DNA of 64,000 nt from Geomesophilobacter sediminis (GCF_016458275.1 NZ_JAEMHM010000006.1:1-64000), one strand, 5' to 3'. Shown: positions 48,723 through 57,127, counted from the stretch's first letter. Notes: generated from the sequence alone by a model not told the origin. Translations and numbers: made by a program.

Positions 48723-49374
48723 AGGAATCCTTTTGCTCCGGGGGGCTCTTGATCACCACGATCACCGGCTTTTCCCGGACGCAGGCGTGCTCGCAGATGC
48801 CGCAGCCGACGCACTTATCCCGGTGGATCACCGGCTCCATGATGGTGTGGGTCCCGGTCCGCTCGTTGTGGCGGGGCTCGATGGTGATCGCCTTGTCGAT
48901 CAGCGGGCATTCCCGGTAGCAGACCTCGCAACGCAGCCCGCGGATGGAGAGGCACGCCTCCCGGTCCACGATCACCGCGGTCCCCATCCGGACCTTTTCC
49001 ACCTCGGTGAGCGTTTTGTCCAGAGCGCCGGAGGGGCAGGCCTTGACGCAGGGGAGATCGGGACAGAGGTAACAGGGGGTCTCCCGGGCGATGATGTGCG
49101 GGGTGCCGATGCCGATCCCCGCCTCCGCCCCGGCCATCCGGATCGAGTTGTTCGGGCAGGCCTGGGCGCACTTGCCGCATTTTACGCAGGCGGCGAGAAA
49201 CCGGCTCTCCTCCAGCGCCCCCGGCGGCCTGAGATAGAAGCCCCGGGCGTCGGCGCGGCGCAAAAAGAGGGTCGAGATGCTCCCCCCGGCGAGCGCCAGG
49301 GCAAGCGGCACCGCCACCCCGTTTTTGAGGAAGCGGCGCCGGGTGATCCCGGTGGTTGGAGTTTCAATAGCCAT
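48712..49374 (-). CDS. napG: Ferredoxin-type protein NapG
   Basis: Periplasmic iron-sulfur partner of NapH. The 220-aa precursor has a Tat signal (TRRRFLKNG at residues 11-19) and four [4Fe-4S] sites: CVKCGKCAQACP, CYLCPDLPCVKACP, CEVCYRECP and CVGCGICEHACV. It relays electrons from NapH towards the cytochrome and NapA. The gene is 15 bp downstream of napA. Confidence 0.94.
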   Translation of the reverse strand: MAIETPTTGITRRRFLKNGVAVPLALALAGGSISTLFLRRADARGFYLRPPGALEESRFLAACVKCGKCAQACPNNSIRMAGAEAGIGIGTPHIIARETPCYLCPDLPCVKACPSGALDKTLTEVEKVRMGTAVIVDREACLSIRGLRCEVCYRECPLIDKAITIEPRHNERTGTHTIMEPVIHRDKCVGCGICEHACVREKPVIVVIKSPPEQKDSYEF

Positions 49375-49389
49375 GCGGACCTCTGTCGG

Positions 49390-51708
49390 TTACGCCTTCT
49401 CTACCCTGACCGCGCACTTCTTGAAGTCCGGTTCCCCGGAAAGCGGGCAGTAGGCATCGATGCAGAGCTCGTTGATCAGTTTGGTCTCGTCGAAGAACGG
49501 GACGAAGAGGTTCCCCCGCTCCGACTTGCCGCGTCCGTTCAGATCGACGGTGAGGACGACTGAACCGCGCCGCGAGGAGACCCGCACCTTGTCGCGGTTC
49601 TTGATCCCGAGGCGCTTGGCGTCCTCCGGGTGCATCTCGCAGACCGCGTTCGGGTTGGCGCGCTTGAGCTCCATCACCCGTCCGGTCATGGTGGCGGTGT
49701 GCCAGTGCTCCAGGACGCGGCCGGTGCAGAGCCAAAACGGGTACTGCTTGTCGGGAATCTCCGCGGGGGGCTCGTAGGGACGGGCCCAGATGACCGCCTT
49801 GTAGTTGGTCGCCTTGTTCTTGTAGAACTTGATCCCTTCACCCGCCTTGACGTAGGGATCGTGCCCCTCGACGTAGCGCCAGCGGGTCTCCTTGCCGTTC
49901 ACCACCGGCCAGCGCAGGCCGCGTGCCTTGACGTAGGATTCGTAGGGGGCGAGATCCTTTCCCTGCCCTTCGCCGAACTTGCGGTATTCCTCCCAGATCT
50001 CCTTTTCCGGATGCTTGTAGGGGAAAAGGTGCCCGTAGCCCATCCGGTGCGCGAAGTCGATCAACTGCGCCAGGTCGCTGCGCCCCTCGCCGGGGGCGTT
50101 CACCAGTTTGTGGAAGTGGTGGGTGCGGCGCTCGGCGTTGCCCCACATCCCTTCCTTTTCCACCCAGGACGCGGTCGGCAGGATCACGTCGGCCTGCTCG
50201 GTGGTGCGGTTGGGGTAGATGTCGGAGACGACGATGAAGCGCCCCTCCTTGCGCGCTCCCTTGCGGTAGCGGTTCAGGTTGGGCATCGACTGGAAGGGGT
50301 TGGTGCACTGGATCCACATGCAGCGAATGTCGCCGCGGTCCAGGGCGCGGAACATCTCGACGGTGTGGTAGGAAGGCTTGTCCGGGATCTTGTGGGGATC
50401 AACCCCCCAGATCCGCGCCGCCTTCTCCCGGTGCTCGGGGTTCGTGACCACCATGTCGGCGGGGAGGCGGTGGGTGAAGGTCCCGACCTCGCGGGCGGTA
50501 CCGCAGGCCGACGGCTGGCCGGTGAGCGACATCGGGTTCTCGCCCGGCCTGCAGATCTTGCCGGTCAGAAGGTGGACATTGTAGATCAGGTTGTTCACCC
50601 AGGAGCCGCGGCTGTGCTCGTTCACCCCCATGGTCCAAAGCGAGCAGACCTTGCGGCTCTTGTCGGCGTACAGGCGGGCGATCTCCACGATGGTCTTGGC
50701 CGGGACACCGGAGACCTTGGAGGCGTATTCCGGGGTGTACGGCTTGAGGAAGGCCTGGTACTCCTCGAAGGTCATCGGTTTCGGGTCGTCGGCGAACTTG
50801 AACTTGTCCTCCAGGCCGTAACCGATCTTCTCCTTCCCCTTCTTGAAGACCACGTGCTTGTTGATGAAGCCCTGGTCGTAGAGCTTCTCCTTCACGATCA
50901 CGTGGGCGATGGCATTCAAAAGGGCGAGGTCGGACTGGGGGGCGAACTTGACGTACTGGTTCGCCATCTGCGAGGTTCGGGTGAAGCGGGTGCCGAAGTC
51001 GACGATCTTCACCTTGGGGTTGCGCAGCCGGTTGTCGATGAGGCGGGAGAAGAGGACCGGGTGGCACTCCGCCATGTTGGCCCCCCACAGGATGTAGGTG
51101 TCGCCCAGGTCGAGGTCGTCATAGCATCCCATCGGCTCGTCGGATCCGAAGGTGGTCATGAAGCCGACCACTGCCGATGCCATGCAAAGCCGCGCATTCG
51201 CCTCGACGTTGTTGGTGCCGATCCCCCCCTTGAAGAGCTTGGCGGCGGCGTAGCCGTCGGCGATGGTCCACTGCCCCGACCCGTAGATGGCGACCGAGTT
51301 GGGGCCGTGCTTGGCGATGGACTCCTTGAACTTGGCTGCAATGAGGTTCATCGCCTCGTCCCAGGAGGCCTCCACCATCCGGTTCCCTTTGCGGATCAGC
51401 GGCTTGGTGAGCCGGTCCTTGCCGTAGAGGATCTTGGAGAGGAAGTACCCCTTGATGCAGTTCAGCCCCTTGTTGACCGGCGCCTGCGGGTCACCCTTGG
51501 TAGCGACGATCTTCCCGTCCTTGACGCCGACCAAAACGCCGCAACCGGTCCCGCAGAAGCGACAGGGGGCCTTGCCCCAGGTGAGCCCCGAGGTGGACGC
51601 GGCGTCGGCATCTTTGGGACGCAGCGGGTTCAGTGCGGATGCTCCGGCTGCAGCAAAGGCCGCCGCGGCTGCGCTCGCCTTTAGAAAATCACGCCTGGAT
51701 ACGGTCAT
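49390..51708 (-). CDS. napA: Periplasmic nitrate reductase catalytic subunit NapA
   Basis: Molybdenum bis-MGD enzyme reducing nitrate to nitrite in the periplasm. The 772-aa precursor has a Tat signal (SRRDFLKA, residues 4-11), an N-terminal [4Fe-4S] site CRFCGTGC...NCIKGYF (about 49-90) and the Mo-ligand Cys175 in ANARLCMASAV, which separates NapA from formate dehydrogenases with selenocysteine. The C-terminus has the MGD-binding LTGR-like segment GRVLEHWHTATMTGR. Gene order napD-napA-napG-napH supports the call. Confidence 0.96.
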   Translation of the reverse strand: MTVSRRDFLKASAAAAAFAAAGASALNPLRPKDADAASTSGLTWGKAPCRFCGTGCGVLVGVKDGKIVATKGDPQAPVNKGLNCIKGYFLSKILYGKDRLTKPLIRKGNRMVEASWDEAMNLIAAKFKESIAKHGPNSVAIYGSGQWTIADGYAAAKLFKGGIGTNNVEANARLCMASAVVGFMTTFGSDEPMGCYDDLDLGDTYILWGANMAECHPVLFSRLIDNRLRNPKVKIVDFGTRFTRTSQMANQYVKFAPQSDLALLNAIAHVIVKEKLYDQGFINKHVVFKKGKEKIGYGLEDKFKFADDPKPMTFEEYQAFLKPYTPEYASKVSGVPAKTIVEIARLYADKSRKVCSLWTMGVNEHSRGSWVNNLIYNVHLLTGKICRPGENPMSLTGQPSACGTAREVGTFTHRLPADMVVTNPEHREKAARIWGVDPHKIPDKPSYHTVEMFRALDRGDIRCMWIQCTNPFQSMPNLNRYRKGARKEGRFIVVSDIYPNRTTEQADVILPTASWVEKEGMWGNAERRTHHFHKLVNAPGEGRSDLAQLIDFAHRMGYGHLFPYKHPEKEIWEEYRKFGEGQGKDLAPYESYVKARGLRWPVVNGKETRWRYVEGHDPYVKAGEGIKFYKNKATNYKAVIWARPYEPPAEIPDKQYPFWLCTGRVLEHWHTATMTGRVMELKRANPNAVCEMHPEDAKRLGIKNRDKVRVSSRRGSVVLTVDLNGRGKSERGNLFVPFFDETKLINELCIDAYCPLSGEPDFKKCAVRVEKA

Positions 51709-51781
51709 ATCTTCCTCCTTGGTAATTGAATCTGAGGAGCAGGTAGTCCACCGTGACCGGTTCAGACCACGGGATTACCTG

Positions 51782-52015
51782 CTAGGCAACATCTTCGAAA
51801 TTGTGATAGGCGAGCCGGACCGAGGCGACCCCCTCAACGTCGTGCAGGGCGGAGACCAGCGAGACCTCGCCTTCGACGGTGTCGGCTTCGACCACGGCAA
51901 CGATCAATCCGTCCGGAAGCACGCCATAGACCTCGACTCCGTCAACTGCGGCCACCCGGGCGGCGACTTCGTCGGCAGCGGCGGAACATCCGAGCACGAC
52001 TCCTGAAACTGGCAT
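51782..52015 (-). CDS. napD: NapD, NapA maturation chaperone
   Basis: A 77-aa cytoplasmic protein that binds the NapA Tat signal until cofactor is inserted. It opens MPVSGVVLGC and has the ferredoxin-like alternation seen in NapD (VDGVEVYGV...GLIVAVVEAD...LHDVEGVASVRLAYHNFE). GGAG-rich sequence precedes the ATG. It lies 73 bp upstream of napA and is separated from moeA by a hairpin repeat. Confidence 0.88.
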   Translation of the reverse strand: MPVSGVVLGCSAAADEVAARVAAVDGVEVYGVLPDGLIVAVVEADTVEGEVSLVSALHDVEGVASVRLAYHNFEDVA

Positions 52016-52037
52016 GGCAGGCTCCTTTTGCTTTGAA

Positions 52038-52154
52038 GTCCCCCTTTGAAAAAAGGGGATTTAGGGGATTTGCCTCTGAGGTTTCAGTCCGTTCGGTGGA
52101 GGTGCCAGAACCTCAAAGGCAAATCCCCCCCCGCCCCCTTCGCAAAGAGGGGAG
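52038..52154. repeat. Facing copies of the CCCCCTTTG repeat, moeA-napD gap
   Basis: AGTCCCCCTTTGAAAAAAGGGG with an AGGGGATTTGCCT tail faces a reverse copy AGGCAAATCCCCC...CCCCTTCGCAAAGAGGGG. The ends form a long imperfect palindrome like that at 15370-15452. It may reduce read-through from moeA into napD. Confidence 0.65.
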
Positions 52155-52181
52155 TTGTCGGAATTTGGGATGCTGGCGGTC

Positions 52182-53363
52182 CTAATCCAACAGCATCGCG
52201 TCCACCATCGCGCCGGCTTCCAGCGCCGCATTGGGCGGCAGCAGAACCAGGGCGTTGCTCCCGGTCATCGACCCGAGATTGGCGGAACTCTGCTTGGCCG
52301 CGACTGTCACCGCAGCTCCATCTGCTTGGGCGACGACACTTCCCCGCAGCAGGTGCGGGCGATCTCCCCGGTTCGCCACCGCAGCGGTGACCCGCGCCCT
52401 GACCGACGCACGGAACAGTGCCCGGTGCCCCATCATTTTTAAAAGCGCCGGCCGGACGAAGAGCTCAAACCCCACCAGTGCCGCCACCGGGTTACCCGGC
52501 AGGGCGAATACCGGGGTGTTACCCACCATTGCGAAAGCGACCGGCTTCCCCGGCTTCATGTTGACCTTCCAAAAAAGGAGCTCGCCGCCCAGGCTTTCAA
52601 TCGCCTCTTTCACATAATCGCGGTCGCCCACCGATACGCCGCCGGTCACCACGACCGCATCGGATTCCAGCCCGGCGCGCAGCTTCACCATCGTCGCGAC
52701 CAGGTCGTCGCGGGCGATGCCGAGAAACTGGGGCGCCGCCCCCAAGGTGATTACCTGGGCCGCGAGGCTGATGCTGTTGCTGTTGACGATCCGGCCGGGC
52801 ATCGGCGGGGCGCCCATTTCCAAAAGCTCGTCTCCGGTCGCCAGAAGCGCCACCTTGGCCCGACGGTAGCTCGGAAGGTCGATCATCCCGAGGGAGGCCG
52901 CCATGCCGACCTCGGGCCCCCGGATCACCCTCCCCGCAGCGACGACGCACTCGCCGCGACGGAGGTCTTCGCCGCGCTTTCGGACGTGACTCCCTTTGCG
53001 GACCTTTCCGGTCAACACGATCCCTTCCCCGTCGGGCGCGGTCTCCTCGATCGGGACCACGGTATCGCATCCCTGGGGGACCGGGGCGCCGGTCATGATC
53101 CGCACCGCGGTGCCGGGACGGACCGGAGTGGGTTCCGCTCCCGCGGGAAGGAACCCGGAAACCGGCAGTGCCTCACCGTTTAGGCTGTCGAAGCAGAAGG
53201 CATAGCCGTCCATGGCCGAGGTGTCGACCATCGGGAAATCGTAAGGGGTGACCAGATCCTGGGCCAGGACGCGACCGGCGGCATCCAAAAGCGGCACCCG
53301 CTGCGTCGGCAGGGGGGGCACCCTTTCCAGGATGATCTTTTGTGCCTGCTCTATGGTAACCAT
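52182..53363 (-). CDS. moeA: Molybdopterin molybdenumtransferase MoeA
   Basis: Inserts molybdate into adenylylated molybdopterin to make Moco, which NapA requires. The 393-aa product has PLLDAAGRVLA near residue 25, the VDTSAMDGYAF motif near 50, TGGVSVGDRDYVKEAIE near 245 and PGKPVAFAMVG...ALPGNPVAA near 275. The start at 53363 gives MVTIEQAQKII; upstream reading to 53786 in this frame only shadows the ferredoxin gene. Its place between the ferredoxin and nap genes suggests a dedicated copy. Confidence 0.94.
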   Translation of the reverse strand: MVTIEQAQKIILERVPPLPTQRVPLLDAAGRVLAQDLVTPYDFPMVDTSAMDGYAFCFDSLNGEALPVSGFLPAGAEPTPVRPGTAVRIMTGAPVPQGCDTVVPIEETAPDGEGIVLTGKVRKGSHVRKRGEDLRRGECVVAAGRVIRGPEVGMAASLGMIDLPSYRRAKVALLATGDELLEMGAPPMPGRIVNSNSISLAAQVITLGAAPQFLGIARDDLVATMVKLRAGLESDAVVVTGGVSVGDRDYVKEAIESLGGELLFWKVNMKPGKPVAFAMVGNTPVFALPGNPVAALVGFELFVRPALLKMMGHRALFRASVRARVTAAVANRGDRPHLLRGSVVAQADGAAVTVAAKQSSANLGSMTGSNALVLLPPNAALEAGAMVDAMLLD

Positions 53364-53409
53364 GTCGCTCCCGTGGATCGTTTCTGAAGAATCATCCCCA
53401 TGAGAAGGC

Positions 53410-53832
53410 TCACTCTCCCTCCTTGTCCGACGCGGCTTCTGCTTTCTCCGCGGCCGGGGTGGCCGAGGCGGCCGGAGCGGGGGTGCGTCGAACGAGGGAA
53501 ACGGCTTTGGGGGTGGTGGGGCAGACGAAAGTGCAACTCCCGCAGCCGGTGCATCGGTTGGGATCGATGGCGATGGCGGAACCGAGCGCGATGGAAATGG
53601 CTCCAGATTGGCAGTGGTCGACGCAGCTGAAGCAGCCGCAACTTCTCGCCAGGCAATGTGCGGCCGGGCCGGTTGCCACCGCCTCGGGGGAGGGGAGGAT
53701 AGCCTCTTCCGCCTCGTCGGGAGGAGTCGACGGTCGAGGGATCTTGCCGCCGAAGAGGCCGACGAGATCGAGGGCGCCTTTGCCAATGGATAGGGCGCCG
53801 CGGCGCAGAAATTCCTTGCGGGATAGCGTCAT
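53410..53832 (-). CDS. Tat-type [4Fe-4S] ferredoxin, NapF/NapG-like
   Basis: A 140-aa protein starting MTLSRKEFLRRGALSIGKGA, whose SRKEFLRRG resembles a twin-arginine signal with one Arg replaced. Two cysteine clusters follow: CGCFSCVDHCQSG near residue 62 and CTGCGSCTFVCP near 90. The C-terminal 40 residues are Ala/Glu/Pro-rich. First gene downstream of the predicted FNR-type operator. An electron-transfer or NapA-maturation (NapF-like) role is inferred from context. The ATG at 53832 is preferred over a non-conserved start at 53934. Confidence 0.75.
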   Translation of the reverse strand: MTLSRKEFLRRGALSIGKGALDLVGLFGGKIPRPSTPPDEAEEAILPSPEAVATGPAAHCLARSCGCFSCVDHCQSGAISIALGSAIAIDPNRCTGCGSCTFVCPTTPKAVSLVRRTPAPAASATPAAEKAEAASDKEGE

Positions 53833-54012
53833 GAGTCGGCTCGGCTGGTACTGCTTGGGAAAGGTTGGGGTAACGCCATTGTTACCTCGATGGTGATCAT
53901 GGAGACCGGCCCTGCAGGCACCAGTTCCCATCAAATTCTCAGGAGGTTAAGGCGGACAGTATGACGACCGGTTTGAGTAGCGGCCTATACTGAAGTAAGC
54001 CGCGACGAAAAA

Positions 54013-54030
54013 ATTTGACCAAAGTCAAAT
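54013..54030. promoter_or_regulatory. CRP/FNR-family operator (HcpR-like) upstream of the nap genes
   Basis: ATTTGACCAAAGTCAAAT is a palindrome with 7-bp arms and a 4-bp centre (TTGAC-N4-GTCAA), the format bound by CRP/FNR relatives such as HcpR. With the -10 candidate TATAGG at 53989-53984 the site centre falls about 41-44 bp before the predicted start, the class II activator position. The regulator gene is not in the window. Confidence 0.7.
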
Positions 54031-54304
54031 CGGGTCACTTTTGTCGGTGGAAAGGCACATGAGCCACCGTAGTTTGAGAGAGGGGCAAACGCACAAAGTT
54101 TAACCGGGAACATTGAAATGTCACAGCTGGGTAATATCTTCAGTGGTGCGGAGAGTCGTGACGCTGATGAATGGTGGAGGGAGTTAACTGAGAGCCCCGG
54201 CGCGATCTCTGTGACTGTGCCGGTTGTGATGACGACTCGGCGTAAGCCGACGTCCCCTGGAGGGGGGTAAGCCTATAGATTGACGTTGACCGAACTGCCA
54301 TAAA

Positions 54305-54321
54305 AGTTGTATCTTGCAACT
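54305..54321. promoter_or_regulatory. MarR operator, copy 1 (before marR)
   Basis: AGTTGTATCTTGCAACT, a palindrome ending one base before the marR ATG. The same GTTGTA-N3-TACAAC design recurs at 54791-54807 before the MFS gene. Confidence 0.75.
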
Positions 54322-54322
54322 T

Positions 54323-54772
54323 ATGAAGGATAAACCGAACGACTACCGGCTGGAGAAATCCCTCGGGCACCTGGCGGCGCGCTTCTCCCGCGCGGTGCTG
54401 CGGCGGCTGAACGCCGCCCTCGCACAACAGGAGCTGCCGATCACCGCGGAGCAGTACTCGCTGCTGGTGCAGCTTTGGGACAGCAACGGCCTCCCCCAGG
54501 GGGCTCTTGCGGAGAAGACCTCCAAGGACAAGACCACGATGGCCCGCCTCGCGGCGGGGCTGGAAGCGCGCGGACTGATCGTCCGCCTCCCCGGCCCCGG
54601 CGACGCCCGGGAGCGCCTCCTCTACCTTACCGACACGGGAAAGCAATTGATGGACCGGGCCACCGGGCTCGCCAAAGCGATCCTCGAGGAGGCCCAGCAG
54701 GGGATCTCCGAGGACGAGGCCGAACTTTGCCGCGACGTCCTGCGCCGGGCCTACGCCAACCTTTCCCGCTGA
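54323..54772 (+). CDS. MarR-family transcriptional regulator
   Basis: A 149-aa winged-helix repressor. Helical dimer segments flank the DNA-binding domain (about residues 40-105), with QYSLLVQLWDSNGLPQGALAEKTSKDKTTMARL covering the recognition helix and RLPGPGDARERLLYLTDTG the wing. The ATG at 54323 directly follows an operator-like palindrome, so autorepression is likely. A major-facilitator exporter gene follows 54 bp downstream with the same palindrome before it. Confidence 0.9.
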   Translation: MKDKPNDYRLEKSLGHLAARFSRAVLRRLNAALAQQELPITAEQYSLLVQLWDSNGLPQGALAEKTSKDKTTMARLAAGLEARGLIVRLPGPGDARERLLYLTDTGKQLMDRATGLAKAILEEAQQGISEDEAELCRDVLRRAYANLSR

Positions 54773-54790
54773 GCCTTTTTTTTTCGATAT

Positions 54791-54807
54791 AGTTGTATGC
54801 TACAACC
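54791..54807. promoter_or_regulatory. MarR operator, copy 2 (before the MFS gene)
   Basis: AGTTGTATGCTACAACC contains the perfect inverted repeat GTTGTA-N3-TACAAC, matching copy 1 at 54305-54321. It lies 20 bp before the transporter ATG. Confidence 0.8.
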
Positions 54808-54826
54808 AGTTGGAGGCTTTACCGCA

Positions 54827-56053
54827 ATGAAAACCGCTACGTCCGCACTTCCCGCCGAGATGTCCCGCGCCCGGCTCACCGGCTTCGTGCTCATCCTCGG
54901 CGCGCTGACCGCCTTCAGCGCCATGTCCATCGACATGTACCTTCCGGCGTTTCCCCAGATGGCCCGGGACCTCAACGTGCCGCTCAGCACGGTGCAGCTT
55001 TCGGTTTCCGCCTTTCTCTTCGGTTCCGCCCTGGGCCAGCTCTTCTACGGCACGCTCGCCGACCGGTGGGGGAGGCGGGCACCGCTGCTGCTCGGGCTTT
55101 CCCTCTACGTCGCCTCGACGATCGGCTGCGCCCTGGTGCACAGCGGCGCCGGACTTCTTTTCTGGCGGGTCGCCATGGCGGTTGGCGGCGGCGCGGGGAT
55201 GGTGATCTCGCGGGCGGTGGTGCGTGACCTCTACGACACCACCGAGGCGGCCCGGATGTTTTCGCTGCTCATGCTGATCATGGGGATCGCCCCGATCCTC
55301 GCGCCGCTCGGAGGGGGACAGCTCCTCCTGGTGACCGGATGGCGGGGGATCTTCGGCTTTCTCGCCATCTTCGGCCTGATCTCGCTGGCGGCCGCGGCGG
55401 TCGGGCTTCCCGAGTCGCTTCCGGCGGAACGTCGCCACCGGCGCAGCGGGGCGGAGATGGTGAAGGTGTACGGCCATCTGCTCAAAAACCGCAACTACCT
55501 GCGTTACGCGGTGGCCCTTGGCTGCGTGGCCGGGGTCAACTTCGCCTACATTTCCGGCGCGCCGTTCGTTTTCATCGAGCTGCACGGGATTTCGCCGCAG
55601 CAATTCGGGCTGTTCTTCGGCGTCAACGCGTTCGGCCTGATCGGAGCCTCGCAGGTGAACCGGAAGCTCTTACACCGCTTTACCCCCCAGAAGATCGGGG
55701 CGGCCGCCTTCGTGGTCAATGCGATCTCCGGCCTTGCCCTCGCCGCAACGGCGGCAACCGGCCTCGGCGGCTTCCCGGCGCAGGCGGTGTGCATCTTCAT
55801 CTGCCTCTGCATGACCGGACTTCTCTATCCCAACATGACCGCGCTGGCCCTGGCCCCGTTCGACAAAGCGGCCGGGAGCGCCTCCGCCCTGCTTGGCACC
55901 ATCCAGTACACCCTCGGCGCGTCGGGTGGCGCACTGGTCGGCCTTTTCCACAACGGGACCGCGTTGCCGATGTCCGCCACCATGGCCCTTTGCGGCGTGG
56001 TCGGCACCTGCGCCGTACTTACCGCGAAGGGCGCCGCGCACCACGGTGGGTAG
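54827..56053 (+). CDS. Bcr/CflA-type drug-resistance MFS transporter
   Basis: A 408-aa inner-membrane exporter with twelve predicted helices. Motif A, GTLADRWGRRAPLL, lies near residue 70 and the family pattern SIDMYLPAFPQMARDL near 32. Bcr/CflA proteins export bicyclomycin, chloramphenicol or similar compounds; the substrate here is unknown. TTGGAGG precedes the ATG at 54827; a start at 54797 would lie inside the operator. Likely derepressed when the neighbouring MarR protein binds ligand. Confidence 0.9.
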   Translation: MKTATSALPAEMSRARLTGFVLILGALTAFSAMSIDMYLPAFPQMARDLNVPLSTVQLSVSAFLFGSALGQLFYGTLADRWGRRAPLLLGLSLYVASTIGCALVHSGAGLLFWRVAMAVGGGAGMVISRAVVRDLYDTTEAARMFSLLMLIMGIAPILAPLGGGQLLLVTGWRGIFGFLAIFGLISLAAAAVGLPESLPAERRHRRSGAEMVKVYGHLLKNRNYLRYAVALGCVAGVNFAYISGAPFVFIELHGISPQQFGLFFGVNAFGLIGASQVNRKLLHRFTPQKIGAAAFVVNAISGLALAATAATGLGGFPAQAVCIFICLCMTGLLYPNMTALALAPFDKAAGSASALLGTIQYTLGASGGALVGLFHNGTALPMSATMALCGVVGTCAVLTAKGAAHHGG

Positions 56054-56327
56054 GCAGAACCGGCCGGGGCTCCGGGGCCGGTTCATTGACGGACCAATTT
56101 GCCGTTGCAGCAAACTCCTCTATACTTCACCCTTTACTTTCTGTGGGAGCGCCATTCCTGGCGCGAACCGCCGAAGGCGGCAACGACGGCGCTTATTCGC
56201 GCCTGGAAAGGCGCTCCCACAGGGTACGCTTCAGCGTTCTTAAAGACCGCCGCATTCCCTTTATTGGCAGCTTGTCGTCGAGCGCGGGCATCATCCCGCA
56301 GGAACATCCAAACCTAAAGGAGCACCG
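56054..56327. other. Gap between MFS and SDR genes
   Basis: 274 bp without a gene. It starts with a CCGGCCGGGGC/GGGGCCGG hairpin (about 56060-56082), likely the MFS terminator, and then holds the complete GTGGGAGCGCC hairpin repeat. Confidence 0.6.
56143..56220. repeat. Complete GTGGGAGCGCC hairpin repeat (type copy)
   Basis: GTGGGAGCGCC-A-TTCC-T-GGCGCGAA on the left pairs with TTCGCGCC-T-GGAA-A-GGCGCTCCCAC on the right: three perfect stems (11, 4 and 8 bp) separated by symmetric single-base mismatches. A loop of about 27 nt contains an inner CCGCC/GGCGG stem. Half copies lie at 4361-4386 and 31291-31333, and a variant at 35500-35560. Confidence 0.85.
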
Positions 56328-57080
56328 ATGAAGATCGCACTGATTACCGGAGGAAGCCGCGGCCTTGGCCGCAGCATGGCCCTGCACCTCGCCGCCAGGG
56401 GAACCGACGTCATCTTGACCTATCAAAGCCGCCGCGAGGAAGCAGACGCGGTCGTAGCCGAGATCGAGCGCCTGGGGCGCCGGGCCCTCGCGCTGCCGCT
56501 CAACGTTGCCGCGCACGCAAGCTTCGATAGCTTCGGACAGGCCCTCAAAGCCACTCTCGAGCAGCGGTGGCAGCGCAGCGACTTCGACTTCTTGATCAAC
56601 AACGCCGGGATCGGTATCAGCGTGCCGATTGCGCAGACCAGCGAGGAACAGTTCGACCAGCTGGTGAACATCCATTTCAAGGGGGTGTTCTTCCTGACCC
56701 AAAAGCTGCTCCCCTTGATCAAAGACGGCGGCAGGATCCTCAACATCTCCTCCGGACTGGCCCGTTTCTCCATGCCCGGAATGGCGGTATACGCCTCGGC
56801 CAAGGGGGCCATCGAGGTGTTCACCCGCTACCTCGCCCAGGAGCTGGGGCCGCGGCGCATCACGGTGAACGTACTTGCTCCGGGGGCGATCGAAACTGAT
56901 TTCGGCGGCGGCCGGGTGCGTGACAGTGCCGACATCAACCAGCTCATCGCCGGACAGACCGCTCTCGGCCGGGTGGGCCTTCCGGATGACATCGGCGGGG
57001 CGGTCGCGGTGCTTCTTTCCGACGAAGCCGGGTGGATCAACGGGCAGCGGATTGAGGTCTCCGGCGGGATTCACCTGTAA
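56328..57080 (+). CDS. Short-chain dehydrogenase/reductase
   Basis: A 250-aa NAD(P)-dependent oxidoreductase of the classical FabG-like type. It has the cofactor loop TGGSRGLGRS at residues 8-17, NNAGIG near 88, catalytic Ser in NISSGLA near 142 and YASAK near 155, then APGAIETDF. Arg following the glycine loop (TYQSRREE) suggests NADPH. AAAGGAG precedes the ATG. No fatty-acid genes are near, so the substrate is open. Confidence 0.9.
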   Translation: MKIALITGGSRGLGRSMALHLAARGTDVILTYQSRREEADAVVAEIERLGRRALALPLNVAAHASFDSFGQALKATLEQRWQRSDFDFLINNAGIGISVPIAQTSEEQFDQLVNIHFKGVFFLTQKLLPLIKDGGRILNISSGLARFSMPGMAVYASAKGAIEVFTRYLAQELGPRRITVNVLAPGAIETDFGGGRVRDSADINQLIAGQTALGRVGLPDDIGGAVAVLLSDEAGWINGQRIEVSGGIHL

Positions 57081-57127
57081 CCGCAGGATGGCTGGGAGTG
57101 CCTTCCCTGCTGCTGAGAACGGAAAAC

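Larger units (their letters stand above)
53833..54322. other. Divergent nap / marR regulatory region
   Basis: 490 bp without a gene. It contains the FNR-type palindrome (54013-54030), a minus-strand -10 candidate TATAGG (53989-53984), a cluster of three small hairpins (about 54190-54270: CCGGC/GCCGG, CGGCGTAAGCCG and CCCCTGGAGGGG) and the MarR operator at 54305-54321. The hairpin cluster matches no riboswitch I recognise. Confidence 0.6.

Noticed and set aside
53364-53786. N-terminal extension of moeA over the ferredoxin gene
   Set aside because: The extra 141 residues are low-complexity and opposite in frame to a cysteine-cluster ferredoxin; the MoeA family start is at 53363.
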